DNA of 64,000 nucleotides from Beijerinckiaceae bacterium (lineage in GTDB: Bacteria > Pseudomonadota > Alphaproteobacteria > Rhizobiales > Beijerinckiaceae): positions 62,001-126,000 of the forward strand of contig CANGJJ010000005.1 in NCBI GenBank assembly GCA_947454485.1, given 5' to 3'. Of the stretch, positions 53,517 through 64,000 are shown one piece after another. Positions within the stretch are counted from its first letter, which is position 1; each line of letters opens with the position of its first letter. The translations under genes and the position numbers were made by a program. Under the pieces are notes generated by a model. The model was not told where the DNA came from and did no database searches. It worked only from the letters and a program-made list of their open reading frames with translations.

Positions 53517-53984
53517 ATGCGTCACTTTGATCTGTCCCCCCTCTACCGCTCCACGGTCGGCTTTGACCGTATGTTCTCCCTGCTCGATCAGGTGACAGGC
53601 GGCGGCGATGGAACAACCACTTATCCGCCCTACAATATCGAGCGCACCGGCGAGAACGCCTACCGCATCACTGTTGCGGTTGCGGGCTTTGCTGAAGATG
53701 ACCTCGCCATTGAGGTGAAAGAAGGCGTCCTGCTCATTCGCGGGTCGAAAGAGAACCGCGCCGCTGACGCTGAGCGCGAAACTGAAGTCCTGTATCAAGG
53801 CATCGCAGCCCGCGCTTTCGAGCGACGCTTCCAACTGGCCGATCATGTCGAAGTCACAGGTGCCAGCCTGCGCAACGGCCTTCTCCATGTTGAGCTGACG
53901 CGCCATATTCCCGAAGCACAAAAGCCGCGCCGCATCGAGATCGGCGGGCCGAAATCCGTCGAGGCCACGCGCGAAGCTGCGTAA
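53517..53984 (+). CDS. Small heat-shock protein (Hsp20/IbpA)
   Basis: 155 aa. The N-terminus MRHFDLSPLYRSTVGFDRMF is that of rhizobial class A Hsp20 proteins. The alpha-crystallin domain spans about residues 35-135, with YRITVAVAGFAEDDLAIEV and RNGLLHVELTRHIPE. It holds unfolded proteins in oligomers for refolding. Expression is probably controlled by the ROSE hairpin in its leader. Confidence 0.96.
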   Translation: MRHFDLSPLYRSTVGFDRMFSLLDQVTGGGDGTTTYPPYNIERTGENAYRITVAVAGFAEDDLAIEVKEGVLLIRGSKENRAADAERETEVLYQGIAARAFERRFQLADHVEVTGASLRNGLLHVELTRHIPEAQKPRRIEIGGPKSVEATREAA

Positions 53985-54007
53985 CGACGCCGCACCGGAC
54001 AGACTGA

Positions 54008-54036
54008 AAAGGGCACCTCTCGCGGGTGCCCTTTTT
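54008..54036. terminator. Bidirectional intrinsic terminator after hsp20
   Basis: Stem aaagggcacc/gggtgccctt with a 6-nt loop and trailing T. It lies between hsp20 and the convergent gene at 54035. Confidence 0.85.
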
Positions 54037-54589
54037 AATCAAGCGGATTGATCGGCACGCCATTGGCAAAGCCCGGGCCGCTTTTGGGCACGAAGGGCGG
54101 CGCGGGCTTGGAGGGCGCGGGGGCCGCTTGCTGCGACGCAGGCTCGCTGGAGGTGGCCGGCGCATTCGCCTCGCTGCCCTTGGGCTGTGGGGCGCTTTGT
54201 TGCGGGCTCGTGCGGCTGCGCGGCGGCGCGCGCTCACCGGGCGGGGCGCCCTCAATTGTGCCGCGGCGCGGCTCAACACTGGCATTAGGCAGCGCGACAT
54301 GCTGCAGCACAGAGCCATCCACCGGATCGACCAGCAACCGGAACGTCTGACCCGCCAGATCTGTGGCTTCAGCCACATAGCCTTGCGGGCTGCGGCGCAG
54401 GCGTACGACTTTGAATCCCATTCGCGTCAGGCGGCTCGTAACCACATCGGGCGGCAAGGGCGGCGGGGGCTCAGCCGAAGGAAAGCCAAAAAGCTGCATG
54501 AATTGCGCGGGTGCAGGCCCTGCCGACAGGCTGAGGCTTGCCGCCACCAACCCGGCTGTGATGCCCGCCCGCCTCCAAAAATGCTGCAT
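54035..54589 (-). CDS. Secreted protein with PepSY-like region and Pro/Ser-rich tail
   Basis: 184 aa. Signal peptide AGLVAASLSLSAGPAPA. Residues 45-100 (VVTSRLTRMGFKVVRLRRSP and TFRLLVDPVDGSVLQHV) have the pattern of a PepSY-type fold. The remaining half is Pro/Ala/Ser-rich and probably disordered. The role is unknown; expected in the periplasm. Confidence 0.78.
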   Translation of the reverse strand: MQHFWRRAGITAGLVAASLSLSAGPAPAQFMQLFGFPSAEPPPPLPPDVVTSRLTRMGFKVVRLRRSPQGYVAEATDLAGQTFRLLVDPVDGSVLQHVALPNASVEPRRGTIEGAPPGERAPPRSRTSPQQSAPQPKGSEANAPATSSEPASQQAAPAPSKPAPPFVPKSGPGFANGVPINPLD

Positions 54590-54633
54590 CGTTCCGCCTC
54601 CTGAACCCCTCTAACGCCCGAGCCCGCGTTTGG

Positions 54634-55698
54634 TTACGCGAGGACTTCCCGGACGATATGGGCGAAGCGGTCGACCTCATTGCGGGTCGTGGCGAAAGAG
54701 GTGACGAGCCGCACGAAGATCTCATCCTCGCGTGGGGCCTCTTCTGGCGTCAGACCGCGCGAGCCCCAGTCATAATAGACCGCCCCCTCCATTTTCAGGG
54801 CGAGATGGGCCTTATGCGGCAAAATGGCGAAGACCTCATTGACCTCGGTCCGCCAGGGCAAGCGCACGCCGGGCACTTCTTTCAGCTGCACCGCCAGCCG
54901 CTCGGCCATGGCATTGGCCTGAATGGCGAGATCGAGCCAATGGCCGCCCTCCAGATAAGCGCACATCTGCGCCCCGACGAACCGTGACTTGGAGAGAGTC
55001 TGGCCTGCCCTTTTGCGGCGGAACACCAATTCGCGGGCGAGCATTTTGTTAAAGACAACCACCGCCTCGCAATTCAGCGTGCCGTTTTTGGTCGCCCCAA
55101 AGGACAGAATATCGACGCCCGCCTTCCAGCTCATCTCAGCGGGCGAGCAGCCCAGCTGCACCAAGGCATTGGCAAAGCGCGCCCCATCCATATGGACATC
55201 CACCCCCGCCCCATGGGCCTCATCGCACAGGGCCTTGAGGCTCGCCAGATTATAGAGCGTGCCTGATTCTGTGGCCTGGGTGAGGGAGAGGACCGAAGGC
55301 TGCACCTGTTTCACCAGCCCACGGGGAAAACGTTTGAGGCCCGCCTGAAAGCTCTCGAGCGTGATGCGGCCCTTTTCGCCGGGCAAAGGCACCAATTTGG
55401 CCCCGGCAGTGAAAAATTCCGGCGCACCGCATTCGTCATTCGCAATATGGCTATCTGCGTGACAGAAGATCGCACCATGGGCTGGCGAGGCCGCGGCCAG
55501 CGCCAAAGCATTGGCCGCCGTGCCCGAGCCCACCAAAAACACCGCGCAATCTGTCTCAAACAGCTCCTGCAGGCCCTTTTCAGCCGCAGCGGTCCAAGGA
55601 TCGGCCCCATAAGGGAGGGCATGGCCGGCATTGGCCTCAACCAGCGCCGCAAGCACCTTGTCTGAGGCGCCGGAGGCATTGTCACTGGCAAAAAACAT
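54634..55698 (-). CDS. Low-specificity L-threonine aldolase-like enzyme
   Basis: About 354 aa from MFFASDNASGASDKVL; the ORF-track start is 28 codons earlier. PLP enzyme of fold type I: ESGTLYNLASLKAL, VDVHMDGARFANALVQL (Asp) and the PLP lysine in LSFGATKNGTLNCEAV. It splits beta-hydroxy amino acids such as L-threonine into glycine and an aldehyde. Upstream is the divergent gltB promoter region. Confidence 0.9.
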   Translation of the reverse strand: MFFASDNASGASDKVLAALVEANAGHALPYGADPWTAAAEKGLQELFETDCAVFLVGSGTAANALALAAASPAHGAIFCHADSHIANDECGAPEFFTAGAKLVPLPGEKGRITLESFQAGLKRFPRGLVKQVQPSVLSLTQATESGTLYNLASLKALCDEAHGAGVDVHMDGARFANALVQLGCSPAEMSWKAGVDILSFGATKNGTLNCEAVVVFNKMLARELVFRRKRAGQTLSKSRFVGAQMCAYLEGGHWLDLAIQANAMAERLAVQLKEVPGVRLPWRTEVNEVFAILPHKAHLALKMEGAVYYDWGSRGLTPEEAPREDEIFVRLVTSFATTRNEVDRFAHIVREVLA

Positions 55699-56017
55699 GG
55701 CAGTCCCAGGGTAGGAGCGCTGGCCCCAAGGGAGCCTGCAGCGCTTGGCTTCAAACGTCGTCCACAACAGGCTTACAACCACTCGGAATCAAGAGCCAAC
55801 CCGCTTGTGCGGCCAGTTTAAATCTGTCATGTTCGCGCGCCGTAGATAGGACAGCGTTGCTGACCATTTTACGGAACGGGCTCCCCTCTTCTTCAAGTCT
55901 GGCTTGGCTGCTGCGGTATGCGGCTTGCAAGCCGGTTTTGCCGGTGTCTGGCGAGATTGGGTGGGGAGCGCGGCAACGAGGCCGAGCTCGGCGCGCAGGC
56001 GCTGAATGGAGCAGACC

Positions 56018-59000
56018 ATGGACGGGCATGACAACAAGGGACTTGAGCGAATGGCGACCGAATTGAAATCGGGCACGTCCAAACGCATGCCCTCGCCCGT
56101 AAAGACATCGACCGCTGTTTCTTCTGGAGCCGCCCCCATGTTTGGCCCGATTTCTGATCCGTCTCTTCCGCAGGCCCAAGGCCTGTTCGATCCGCGTCTT
56201 GAGCGCGATTCCTGCGGCGTTGGCTTCATCGCCAATCTGCACAATGCCAAGTCGCACGAAATCGTGCAGCAGGGCCTGCAGATTCTGCTCAACCTCGATC
56301 ATCGTGGCGCGGTCGGCGCTGACCCCAAATTGGGCGATGGTTGCGGCATTCTTGTGCAGATCCCGCATCGCTTCTTCCAGGAAGAATGCGCAAAGCTGGG
56401 TCTCAAGCTCCCCGGCGCGCAGGAATATGGCATTGGCCAGTTCTTCATGCCGCGCGATGCCAAGGCCCGCGCAGAGGCTGAAGAGGTCGTTGCCAAGGCG
56501 CTCGCCCAAGAGGGCCTGAGCCTCATCGGCTGGCGCGATGTGCCGGTTGATAATTCGGATCTGGGCGAAACTGTGAAGGCGGTTGAGCCTGTGATGCGTC
56601 AGGTCTTCGTGGCCCATGGCGCAGGCACCAAGGATGAAGACCATTTCGAGCGCCAGCTGTTTGTGGCGCGCAAGGTCATCTCTAACAATATCTATGCGCT
56701 GGCACGTCGCGAGATGGCGGAATTCTATCCCGTCTCCATGTCCTGCCGCACCATTGTCTATAAGGGCATGGTGCTCGTCAGCCAGCTGGGCTCCTATTAC
56801 AAGGACCTTGGCGACACGCGTTTTGACAGCGCTCTGGCCCTCGTCCATCAGCGCTTCGCCACCAACACATTCCCCAGCTGGCGCCTCGCGCATCCCTATC
56901 GCATGGTCGCGCATAACGGCGAGATCAACACGCTGCGCGGCAATGTGAACTGGATGGCGGCCCGTCAGGCCTCGGTCGCCAGCGAACTCTTTGGCGACAA
57001 CATTTCGAAGCTGTGGCCGATCTCTTATGAAGGCCAGTCCGACACGGCTTGCTTCGACAATGCGCTCGAATTCCTCGTGCAGGGCGGCTATTCGCTCTGC
57101 CATGCGATGATGATGCTGATCCCCGAAGCTTGGGCCGGCAATCCTTTGATGGATGAAGATCGTCGCGCTTTCTATGAATATCATGCAGCCTTGATGGAGC
57201 CGTGGGACGGCCCCGCCGCCATGGCTTTCACCGATGGTCGCCAGATTGGCGCAACGCTTGATCGTAACGGCCTGCGCCCCGCGCGCTATATCGTCACCGA
57301 TGATGGCCTTGTGATCATGGCCTCCGAAGTTGGCGTTCTGCCGATCCCCGAAGAGAAGATCATCACCAAATGGCGCTTGCAGCCCGGCAAGATGCTGCTC
57401 GTTGATCTGGAACAGCATCGCATCATCTCGGACGACGAGATGAAGAAGACGCTCTCCACCGCTGCCCCTTATGGCAAGTGGCTCGGCGATACGCAGATCG
57501 TTCTGGAAGATCTGAAGCCCGTCGAGGCTCGCGCTGCACGCACCGATGTGTCGCTGCTCGATCGCCAGCAGGCCTTTGGGTATACGCAGGAAGATCTCAG
57601 CATCCTGATGTCGCCCATGGCCGTGACGGGTGAAGAAGCTGTCGGCTCGATGGGCACCGATACGCCGATCTCCGCGCTCTCCAACAAGTCGAAGCTGCTC
57701 TATACTTACTTCAAGCAGAACTTCGCGCAGGTCACCAATCCCCCGATTGATCCGATCCGCGAACAGCTTGTGATGAGCCTCGTCTCCTTCATCGGCCCGC
57801 GTCCGAATATTTTCGACCGCGAAGGCAATTCCAAGCGCAAGCGTCTGGAAGTTCGCCAGCCAATCCTGACCAATGAAGATCTCGAGAAGATCCGCTGCAT
57901 CGGCCATCTGGAAGATACTTTCGACACCAAGACGCTCGACATCACCTATGCCGCCGAACATGGCGCCAATGGCATGGCGGCCATGCTGGAGCGTCTGTGC
58001 GAACGTGCTGAACAGGCTGTGCGCGGCGGCTATAACATCATCATTCTGTCCGACCGCATGGTGGGCCCGGACCGTATGCCGATCCCCGCTTTGCTGGCGA
58101 CGGCTGCCGTGCATCATCACCTGATCCGCAAGGGTCTGCGCACCTCTGTGGGCCTTGTGGTGGAGACGGGTGAAGCGCGCGAAGTGCATCACTTTGCTTG
58201 CTTGGCCGGCTATGGTGCTGAAGCGATCAATCCCTATCTCGCCTTCGAAACTCTCGCCAATATGGCCAAAGAGTTCCCCGAAGAAGTGGATGAATATGAA
58301 GTCGTGAAGCGCTTCATCAAATCCGTCGACAAGGGCCTGCTCAAGGTCATGTCGAAGATGGGCATCTCGACCTATCAGTCCTATTGTGGCGCGCAGATCT
58401 TCGACGCCATCGGCCTGTCGAGCGAATTTGTGAAGCAATATTTCACCGGCACCGCCACGACGATTGAAGGTGTTGGTTTGGCAGAAGTCGCCAAGGAAAG
58501 CGCTGAGCGGCATCAAGACGCCTTTGGCGATGCGCCTGTCTATCGCACCGCGCTCGATGTGGGCGGCGAATATGCCTATCGTACACGCGGCGAGGCGCAT
58601 GCCTGGTCGGCGCAGTCCGTGTCGCTGTTGCAACATGCGGTGCGTGGCAATGCGCAGGACAAATATCGCGCCTATGCCCAGCTCCTCAATGAGCAGGACG
58701 AGCGCTTCTTGACGATCCGTGGGCTCTTCCGCCTGAAGGGCGCTGAAGAGGATGGCCGCAAGCCAGTTCCGCTCGATGAGGTGGAAGCCACGGTCGATAT
58801 CGTGAAGCGTTTTGCCACCGGCGCCATGTCCTATGGCTCGATCTCGCGTGAAGCGCACACCACACTCGCGATTGCGATGAACCGCATTGGCGGCAAGTCC
58901 AATACGGGTGAAGGCGGTGAAGAGTCAGATCGCTTCAAGCCCATGGCCAATGGCGATAGCATGCGCTCTGCGATCAAGCAGGTCGCGTCGGGTCGCTTCG

Positions 59001-60796
59001 GTGTGACGACGGAATATCTCGTCAATTCCGACATGATGCAGATCAAAATGGCGCAGGGCGCCAAGCCCGGCGAAGGCGGTCAGCTGCCCGGCCACAAGGT
59101 CGATGCAGTCATCGCCAAGGTGCGCCATTCGACACAGGGCGTCGGCCTCATCTCGCCCCCGCCCCATCACGACATCTATTCGATTGAAGATCTCTCGCAG
59201 CTGATCTTCGATCTGAAGAATGTGAATCCCTCAGCACAAGTCTCGGTGAAGCTCGTCTCGGAAGTCGGCGTCGGCACAGTGGCGGCTGGCGTCTCCAAGG
59301 GCCGCGCCGATCATGTGACGATCTCGGGCTATGAAGGTGGCACGGGTGCGTCCCCGCTCACCTCCATCAAGCACGCCGGCAGCCCGTGGGAAATCGGCCT
59401 TGCTGAGACGCACCAGACTCTCGTCCTCAACCGTCTGCGCTCGCGCATTGCGGTGCAGGTCGATGGTGGTCTGCGCACGGGCCGCGACGTTGTCGTGGGC
59501 GCACTCTTGGGCGCTGATGAATTTGGCTTTGCCACGGCACCTTTGATTGCAGCGGGCTGCATCATGATGCGCAAGTGCCATCTCAACACCTGCCCTGTGG
59601 GCGTTGCGACGCAGGATCCTGTGCTGCGCAAGCGCTTCGTGGGTCAGCCTGAGCATGTCATCAACTTCTTCTTCTTTGTGGCTGAAGAAGTGCGCGAGAT
59701 CATGGCGTCGATGGGCTATCGCCGCTTCGATGAAATGATCGGCCAGATGCAGATGCTCGACAAGGACAAGGCTGTTGAGCATTGGAAGGCGCGCGGCCTC
59801 GACTTTGGCAAGCTCTTCCACAAGCCTGTGACCCAAATGCCGACCCCGATCTTCCACACGGAAAATCAGGATCACGGCCTCGAGAAGGTCATGGACAACA
59901 AGCTGATCGAACAGGCCCGCAAGGCCATCGACACCAAGACCCCGGTCGTCATTGAAGGCACGATCAGCAATGTGGACCGCACCACCGGCGCGATGCTGTC
60001 GGGTGAAGTGGCTCGCAAATGGGGCCATACCGGCCTGCCGGACAATACGATCAACATCAAGCTGAAGGGCACTGCAGGCCAGAGCTTTGGTGCATGGCTG
60101 GCGCAAGGCGTCACGCTCGAGCTGCAAGGTCAGGCCAATGACTATGTCGGCAAGGGCCTGTCGGGTGGCCGCATCATCGTGCGCCCTGCTCCTGAGGCCA
60201 AGAAGATCGTCGCACATGAGTCGATCATCGCGGGCAATACGCTGCTCTATGGTGCGATCTCCGGTGAATGCTATCTCAGCGGCGTGGCTGGTGAGCGCTT
60301 TGCGGTCCGCAACTCCGGCGCCATCGCCGTTGTTGAAGGCACGGGCGACCATGGCTGCGAATATATGACCGGTGGCATCGTTGTGGTGCTGGGTCAGACG
60401 GGCCGCAACTTCGCGGCGGGCATGTCGGGCGGTATTGCCTATGTGCTCGACGAAGACGGCAGCTTCGCCAAGCGTTGCAATCTCTCGATGGTGGATCTGG
60501 AGCCGGTCGAGGAAGAAGAAGAGCTGAACCAGCGCCTGCATCATCAGGGCGGCGACCTTCAGGGCCACGGCCGCGTGGACATTATGAAGGATATGACGCG
60601 CTTTGATGCTGAGCGTCTGCACCAGTTGGTGTCGAACCACTTCCGTTACACGGGCTCTGTCCGTGCGAAGGAAATCCTCGACAACTGGGACAGCTTCAAG
60701 GGCAAGTTCCGCAAGGTCATGCCTGTCGAATATCGTCGCGCCTTGGCCGAACTGATGGCTCAATCGGGCGAGCAACTCGCTGTTGCGGGAGAGTAA
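56018..60796 (+). CDS. gltB: Glutamate synthase large subunit
   Basis: About 1592 aa from [16 protein letters not shown] after GGAG; the ORF-track ATG is four codons upstream. The class II glutaminase domain opens with the nucleophile Cys in [15 protein letters not shown], with a propeptide-like N-terminus of about 60 residues that may be removed. Central and FMN-binding synthase domains follow ([20 protein letters not shown]) and the 3Fe-4S cysteines are in [16 protein letters not shown]. The C-terminal beta-helix domain is Gly-rich ([13 protein letters not shown]). It makes glutamate from 2-oxoglutarate and glutamine. It is followed by gltD after 2 bp. Confidence 0.97.
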   Translation: MDGHDNKGLERMATELKSGTSKRMPSPVKTSTAVSSGAAPMFGPISDPSLPQAQGLFDPRLERDSCGVGFIANLHNAKSHEIVQQGLQILLNLDHRGAVGADPKLGDGCGILVQIPHRFFQEECAKLGLKLPGAQEYGIGQFFMPRDAKARAEAEEVVAKALAQEGLSLIGWRDVPVDNSDLGETVKAVEPVMRQVFVAHGAGTKDEDHFERQLFVARKVISNNIYALARREMAEFYPVSMSCRTIVYKGMVLVSQLGSYYKDLGDTRFDSALALVHQRFATNTFPSWRLAHPYRMVAHNGEINTLRGNVNWMAARQASVASELFGDNISKLWPISYEGQSDTACFDNALEFLVQGGYSLCHAMMMLIPEAWAGNPLMDEDRRAFYEYHAALMEPWDGPAAMAFTDGRQIGATLDRNGLRPARYIVTDDGLVIMASEVGVLPIPEEKIITKWRLQPGKMLLVDLEQHRIISDDEMKKTLSTAAPYGKWLGDTQIVLEDLKPVEARAARTDVSLLDRQQAFGYTQEDLSILMSPMAVTGEEAVGSMGTDTPISALSNKSKLLYTYFKQNFAQVTNPPIDPIREQLVMSLVSFIGPRPNIFDREGNSKRKRLEVRQPILTNEDLEKIRCIGHLEDTFDTKTLDITYAAEHGANGMAAMLERLCERAEQAVRGGYNIIILSDRMVGPDRMPIPALLATAAVHHHLIRKGLRTSVGLVVETGEAREVHHFACLAGYGAEAINPYLAFETLANMAKEFPEEVDEYEVVKRFIKSVDKGLLKVMSKMGISTYQSYCGAQIFDAIGLSSEFVKQYFTGTATTIEGVGLAEVAKESAERHQDAFGDAPVYRTALDVGGEYAYRTRGEAHAWSAQSVSLLQHAVRGNAQDKYRAYAQLLNEQDERFLTIRGLFRLKGAEEDGRKPVPLDEVEATVDIVKRFATGAMSYGSISREAHTTLAIAMNRIGGKSNTGEGGEESDRFKPMANGDSMRSAIKQVASGRFGVTTEYLVNSDMMQIKMAQGAKPGEGGQLPGHKVDAVIAKVRHSTQGVGLISPPPHHDIYSIEDLSQLIFDLKNVNPSAQVSVKLVSEVGVGTVAAGVSKGRADHVTISGYEGGTGASPLTSIKHAGSPWEIGLAETHQTLVLNRLRSRIAVQVDGGLRTGRDVVVGALLGADEFGFATAPLIAAGCIMMRKCHLNTCPVGVATQDPVLRKRFVGQPEHVINFFFFVAEEVREIMASMGYRRFDEMIGQMQMLDKDKAVEHWKARGLDFGKLFHKPVTQMPTPIFHTENQDHGLEKVMDNKLIEQARKAIDTKTPVVIEGTISNVDRTTGAMLSGEVARKWGHTGLPDNTINIKLKGTAGQSFGAWLAQGVTLELQGQANDYVGKGLSGGRIIVRPAPEAKKIVAHESIIAGNTLLYGAISGECYLSGVAGERFAVRNSGAIAVVEGTGDHGCEYMTGGIVVVLGQTGRNFAAGMSGGIAYVLDEDGSFAKRCNLSMVDLEPVEEEEELNQRLHHQGGDLQGHGRVDIMKDMTRFDAERLHQLVSNHFRYTGSVRAKEILDNWDSFKGKFRKVMPVEYRRALAELMAQSGEQLAVAGE

Positions 60797-60798
60797 TC

Positions 60799-62217
60799 AT
60801 GGGCAAGGTCACTGGCTTTCTCGAAATCGACCGTCGCGACCGTCGCTATGCGCCGGCCTCCGACCGCATCCGTCACTACAAGGAATTCGTCATTCCCTTG
60901 AGTGAAGAAGCAACGCGCGATCAATCAGCGCGCTGCATGAATTGCGGCATTCCCTACTGCCATAATGGCTGTCCGGTGAATAACCAGATCCCCGATTGGA
61001 ATGATCTGGTTTATCACGGCAACTGGGAAGAGGCCTCGCGCAACCTGCATTCGACGAACAACTTCCCTGAGTTCACGGGCCGCGTGTGCCCTGCGCCTTG
61101 CGAAGCGTCCTGCACATTGAACCTCACCGATGCGCCGGTCACGATCAAGACCATCGAATGCGCCATCGTGGATCGTGCTTGGTCGGAAGGCTGGTTGAAG
61201 CCGGAAGTCGCTGCACAGAAGACCGGCAAGAAGGTCGCTGTGATCGGCTCTGGCCCTGCAGGCCTTGCTTGCGCGCAGCAGCTCGCCCGCGCAGGCCATG
61301 AAGTCCATGTCTATGAGAAGAACAGCCGCCCCGGTGGTCTGCTTCGCTACGGCATTCCTGACTTCAAGATGGAGAAGCAACTGATCGACCGCCGCGTGGA
61401 GCAGATGAAGGGCGAAGGCGTCACATTCTTCTGCAACAAGAATGTCGGCACCGATGTGAAGGTCTCTGATCTTGTCGCGCAATATGATGCGGTGGCTTTG
61501 GCAGGCGGTGCAGAAAAGCCGCGTGATTTGCCGATCCCGGGCCGCGAGCTTGCGGGCGTGCATTTCGCGATGGATTTCCTGCCTCAGCAGAACCGCCGCG
61601 TCGGCAATGAGCCGGTTGGTACCAATGAGCCCATTCTTGCCAGCGGCAAGCATGTGGTTGTGATTGGCGGCGGCGACACGGGCTCCGATTGCATCGGCAC
61701 CTCTGTGCGTCAGGGCGCTTTGTCTGTGACGCAGCTTGAGATCATGCCCAAGCCGCCGGAGAAAGAAAACAAGCTGATGACCTGGCCAGAATGGCCGCTG
61801 AAGCTGCGCACCTCTTCAAGCCATGAAGAAGGTGCAGAGCGCGACTTCGCCGTGAATACGGTTGAGTTCCTCGGCGAAGGCGGCTCGGTCAAGACGCTGC
61901 GTTGCGTGCGTGTTGATGGCAAGTTCCAGCCGATTCCCGGTTCGGAATTCGACCTCAAGGCCGATCTCGTTCTGCTCGCCATGGGCTTCGTTGCGCCCAT
62001 GCAAGAGGGCATGATCAAGGATCTGGGCGTGAAGCTCGATGCGCGTGGCAATGTGCAGGCCGATACGCTGCAATATAAGTCCTCGGTCGAGAAGGTCTTC
62101 ACCTGTGGCGACATGCGCCGTGGCCAGTCGCTCGTCGTATGGGCGATCCGCGAAGGCCGCCAATGCGCCCATTCGATCGACAAGCAGCTGATGGGCACCA
62201 CCAGCCTGCCGCGCTAA
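60799..62217 (+). CDS. gltD: Glutamate synthase small subunit
   Basis: 472 aa. N-terminal Fe-S cysteines in [19 protein letters not shown] and [17 protein letters not shown] motif [25 protein letters not shown] motif [20 protein letters not shown]. It passes electrons from NADPH to GltB. The stop is followed by a strong terminator. Confidence 0.97.
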   Translation: MGKVTGFLEIDRRDRRYAPASDRIRHYKEFVIPLSEEATRDQSARCMNCGIPYCHNGCPVNNQIPDWNDLVYHGNWEEASRNLHSTNNFPEFTGRVCPAPCEASCTLNLTDAPVTIKTIECAIVDRAWSEGWLKPEVAAQKTGKKVAVIGSGPAGLACAQQLARAGHEVHVYEKNSRPGGLLRYGIPDFKMEKQLIDRRVEQMKGEGVTFFCNKNVGTDVKVSDLVAQYDAVALAGGAEKPRDLPIPGRELAGVHFAMDFLPQQNRRVGNEPVGTNEPILASGKHVVVIGGGDTGSDCIGTSVRQGALSVTQLEIMPKPPEKENKLMTWPEWPLKLRTSSSHEEGAERDFAVNTVEFLGEGGSVKTLRCVRVDGKFQPIPGSEFDLKADLVLLAMGFVAPMQEGMIKDLGVKLDARGNVQADTLQYKSSVEKVFTCGDMRRGQSLVVWAIREGRQCAHSIDKQLMGTTSLPR

Positions 62218-62241
62218 AAAGCGAAAAGGTCCAAACACAAT

Positions 62242-62275
62242 ACGCCGCTCGGCACCAGCCGGGCGGCGTTTTGTT
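62242..62275 (+). terminator. Intrinsic terminator of gltBD
   Basis: Stem acgccgctcggc/gccgggcggcgt with a 4-nt loop, followed by ttttgttt. Confidence 0.88.
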
Positions 62276-62462
62276 TATCCTCCTGGCACAAACATCCAGG
62301 CCCTGATGCAGAGCGCAGCCTTTGACGCAGGCCCCATGGTAAAGACCTTCTTAAGTTTCCTCTGAGAGGCTAAGCCGAGCCTGTCAGATGGACTGAACCA
62401 TGAGCGACCTCGGGATCCCCTGCTATACATTCCGCGCGCAAAAGCCCATTCGCGGCAAGGAT

Positions 62463-63506
62463 ATGACTCTGGCCCAGAGCCTGCGCGCCCTGCTTGTTCT
62501 GGCACTGTTCAGCAGTATCATCCTGCTCTTCTCTCATCTGCCGGGCCATGCGCAGCAAGCCAATGACGCGGCACAGTTCCGCGCCTTTGTCGCAAGCCTG
62601 TGGCCTGATGCGCAGAAGAAGAATATTTCGCGCGCAACATTCGACCGCGCCTTTCAAGGCGTGACGCTTGACGAAAGCGTCATTGCAAAAACGCGCAAAC
62701 AGCCCGAATTCACGCGCCCCGTCTGGGACTATATCAACAGTGCCGTGTCGCGTTCGCGCATCGAAACCGGCACTGTCAAAGCGCGTGAGCTTGATGCTCT
62801 GCTCGACAAGATTGAAGACAAGACCGGTGTGGATCGCTTCGTCGTTCTGGCTGTATGGGGCATGGAAACCAACTTCGGCAGCTTCACCGGCAATACGCCT
62901 GTTATTCGTGCGCTCGCCAGTCTGGCCTATGTGCGCTATCGCGGAGAATTCTTCCGCAATGAATTACTGACCGCTTTGCAGATCTTGCAAGAGGGTCATG
63001 TCGATCTTGCCAATTTCAAAGGCTCATGGGCTGGCGCCATGGGCCAGACGCAATTCATGCCCTCGAGCTTCCAGCGCTTTGCTGTCGATCATGATGGCGA
63101 TGGCCGCAAAAATATCTGGAGCAATATTCCCGACGCTCTCGCCTCCACCGGCAATTATCTGGAGAAGAATGGCTGGGTGCGAGGCGCGACCTGGGGCTAT
63201 GAAGTCAATCTGCCCTCTGGCTTTGATATGACGCAGATCAACAGCACCAAGAGCTTTGGCAGTTTTGCACGCCAAGGCGTGACACGGGTCGACGGCGATG
63301 CGATGCCCAATGAGCCCATGGCAACGCTGGTCGCTCCCGCTGGCGAGCAAGGTCCGGTCTTTTTGTTGACCGACAATTTCAAAGTCATCCGCCGCTATAA
63401 TAATTCGCTGTCTTATGCGCTGGGCGTTGCCCTGCTGAGCGACCGAATCGCAGGCCTGCCTGCCTTGCGCACGCCTTGGCCCATGACAAAAGAAGCGCTG
63501 CGCTGA
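62463..63506 (+). CDS. MltB-type lytic murein transglycosylase
   Basis: About 347 aa from MTLAQSLRALLVLAL after AAGGAT; the ORF-track start is 21 codons upstream. Signal peptide ends at GHA. The catalytic Glu is in VWGMETNFGSFTGN and the substrate region in GSWAGAMGQTQFMPSSFQ. It cleaves peptidoglycan glycan strands in the periplasm. A second domain (ATWGYEVNLPSGFD onward) is the SLT_2/MltB C-terminal part. Confidence 0.92.
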   Translation: MTLAQSLRALLVLALFSSIILLFSHLPGHAQQANDAAQFRAFVASLWPDAQKKNISRATFDRAFQGVTLDESVIAKTRKQPEFTRPVWDYINSAVSRSRIETGTVKARELDALLDKIEDKTGVDRFVVLAVWGMETNFGSFTGNTPVIRALASLAYVRYRGEFFRNELLTALQILQEGHVDLANFKGSWAGAMGQTQFMPSSFQRFAVDHDGDGRKNIWSNIPDALASTGNYLEKNGWVRGATWGYEVNLPSGFDMTQINSTKSFGSFARQGVTRVDGDAMPNEPMATLVAPAGEQGPVFLLTDNFKVIRRYNNSLSYALGVALLSDRIAGLPALRTPWPMTKEALR

Positions 63507-63542
63507 GCCTGACGGCGCGCGCGCCCTGCGCTATATTGGGCT

Positions 63543-64000
63543 ATGCGCGCTTCATTATCTTTGCGTCTTAGCCTGAGCTTGGCTGCGGTCCTGTGGGGTC
63601 TCAGCTCGCCTGTCTTTGCGCAAATGCTGGATGAACCTGCCGGCGCCTTCTTCCGTCAGGAATGGGAGCGCGAACGTCGCAAAGCGCAATCACCCGTGCG
63701 CCAGCGCCCCACCAAGCTCATTCGCCGCGCTGCGCCCGTGCCGGGCTTTACGGTTGATGCGCCTCATGAGACGACCACAGAAACACCTGCCGCTGAGAGC
63801 CCCACAGACAAGCCCGTGCAGGAGGCAGCGCCCGTTGCGCAGCCCAGCGAGCCGCGTGCAGATGGCAGCTTTGCCATCGCAGTGCTGGGCGACAGTCTGG
63901 GGACTCTGCTTGCGCAGGGGCTAACGGAAGCTTTCAGTGATCGCAGGGAAGTGGCAGTGCTGCGCCGCGCGCGCGATGGCTCAGGCCTTGTGCGCGATGA
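63543..64000 (+). CDS. DUF459 SGNH-hydrolase-family protein (3'-truncated by window edge)
   Basis: Not complete in the ORF track because the stop lies beyond the window. From ATG 63543 the frame reads MRASLSLRLSLSLAAVLWGL with a signal peptide ending near VFA. A Pro/Ala-rich linker follows, then AIAVLGDSLGTLLAQGLTEA, the block I motif of the SGNH/GDSL family used in DUF459. It is expected to be periplasmic, perhaps an O-acyl hydrolase or transferase on envelope polymers. Confidence 0.85.
   Translation, partial: MRASLSLRLSLSLAAVLWGLSSPVFAQMLDEPAGAFFRQEWERERRKAQSPVRQRPTKLIRRAAPVPGFTVDAPHETTTETPAAESPTDKPVQEAAPVAQPSEPRADGSFAIAVLGDSLGTLLAQGLTEAFSDRREVAVLRRARDGSGLVRD

Noticed and set aside
55751-58858. 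1035-aa minus-strand ORF
   Set aside because: It lies antisense to gltB and upstream of the aldolase-like gene. The length comes from the codon bias of gltB leaving few stops in the opposite frame; the product has no recognisable domain.
59231-60775. 514-aa minus-strand ORF
   Set aside because: Antisense to gltB; His/Arg/Ala-rich shadow translation.

Overview
The window reads as a chromosomal segment of an alphaproteobacterium, most likely order Hyphomicrobiales (Rhizobiales). Supporting signs are a three-gene proton-translocating transhydrogenase (pntAA-pntAB-pntB) next to the tiny aa3-oxidase subunit IV gene, GapR, CpdR, DUF1244/DUF1036/DUF882 proteins, a zinc-independent L36, porins with an AADLPSKK leader, a ROSE-type thermometer before hsp20, and GC-rich codon use. 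Genus cannot be fixed from the sequence alone.

Layout. 0-10.9 kb: end of a TPR lipoprotein gene, the pnt operon, an ABC1 kinase, a flavin monooxygenase, an M3 oligopeptidase, and an orphan NtrC-like regulator that lacks the sigma54-contact motif. 10.9-16.4 kb: a NitT/TauT-type ABC system (binding protein on the minus strand; ATPase and two permeases on the plus strand) around a secreted DUF882 protein. 16.4-21.0 kb: housekeeping block gapR, DUF1244, an N-formylglutamate amidohydrolase-like gene, DUF1036, pyk, a TPR gene, rpmJ. 21.2-38.2 kb: a dense catabolic region with an MFS carrier, hydratase, hydroxyacid dehydrogenase, IclR regulator, BKACE (DUF849), a full branched-chain-type ABC transporter (livK/G/F/H/M), 3-hydroxyacyl-CoA dehydrogenase, SDR, cupin and cyclase. 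A divergent arm carries an amidohydrolase-type decarboxylase and a LigA/LigB extradiol dioxygenase, followed by an Ldh-type oxidoreductase and an NtaA-type monooxygenase. Together they look like uptake and ring-cleaving breakdown of an unidentified aromatic or heterocyclic acid. 38.2-41.0 kb: a sulfide/persulfide cluster (rhodanese, BigR/SqrR-type repressor, DUF2892, two YeeE/YedE half-transporters, thiol-methyltransferase-like enzyme).

41-49.3 kb is looser, more AT-rich in its gaps and less conserved. It holds two outer-membrane barrel genes sharing a long duplicated leader, a methyltransferase, a fatty-acid-hydroxylase-type membrane enzyme, two tandem unknown secreted paralogs and a tRNA-Val at the edge. 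49.3-64 kb returns to core genes: cpdR, hutG-like, tandem small RNA genes, hisN/suhB-like phosphatase, alpha/beta hydrolase, hsp20, a threonine-aldolase-like gene, gltB-gltD, a lytic transglycosylase and the start of a DUF459 SGNH gene cut by the window end.

The most noteworthy non-coding observations are two tandem minus-strand sRNA genes with matching promoters, an anti-Shine-Dalgarno motif and terminators (suhB/MmgR-like); a ROSE thermometer; a duplicated porin leader with paired motifs at conserved spacing; and a 165-bp composite palindromic repeat present twice plus a partial copy. I found no CRISPR array, rRNA, integrase or insertion sequence.
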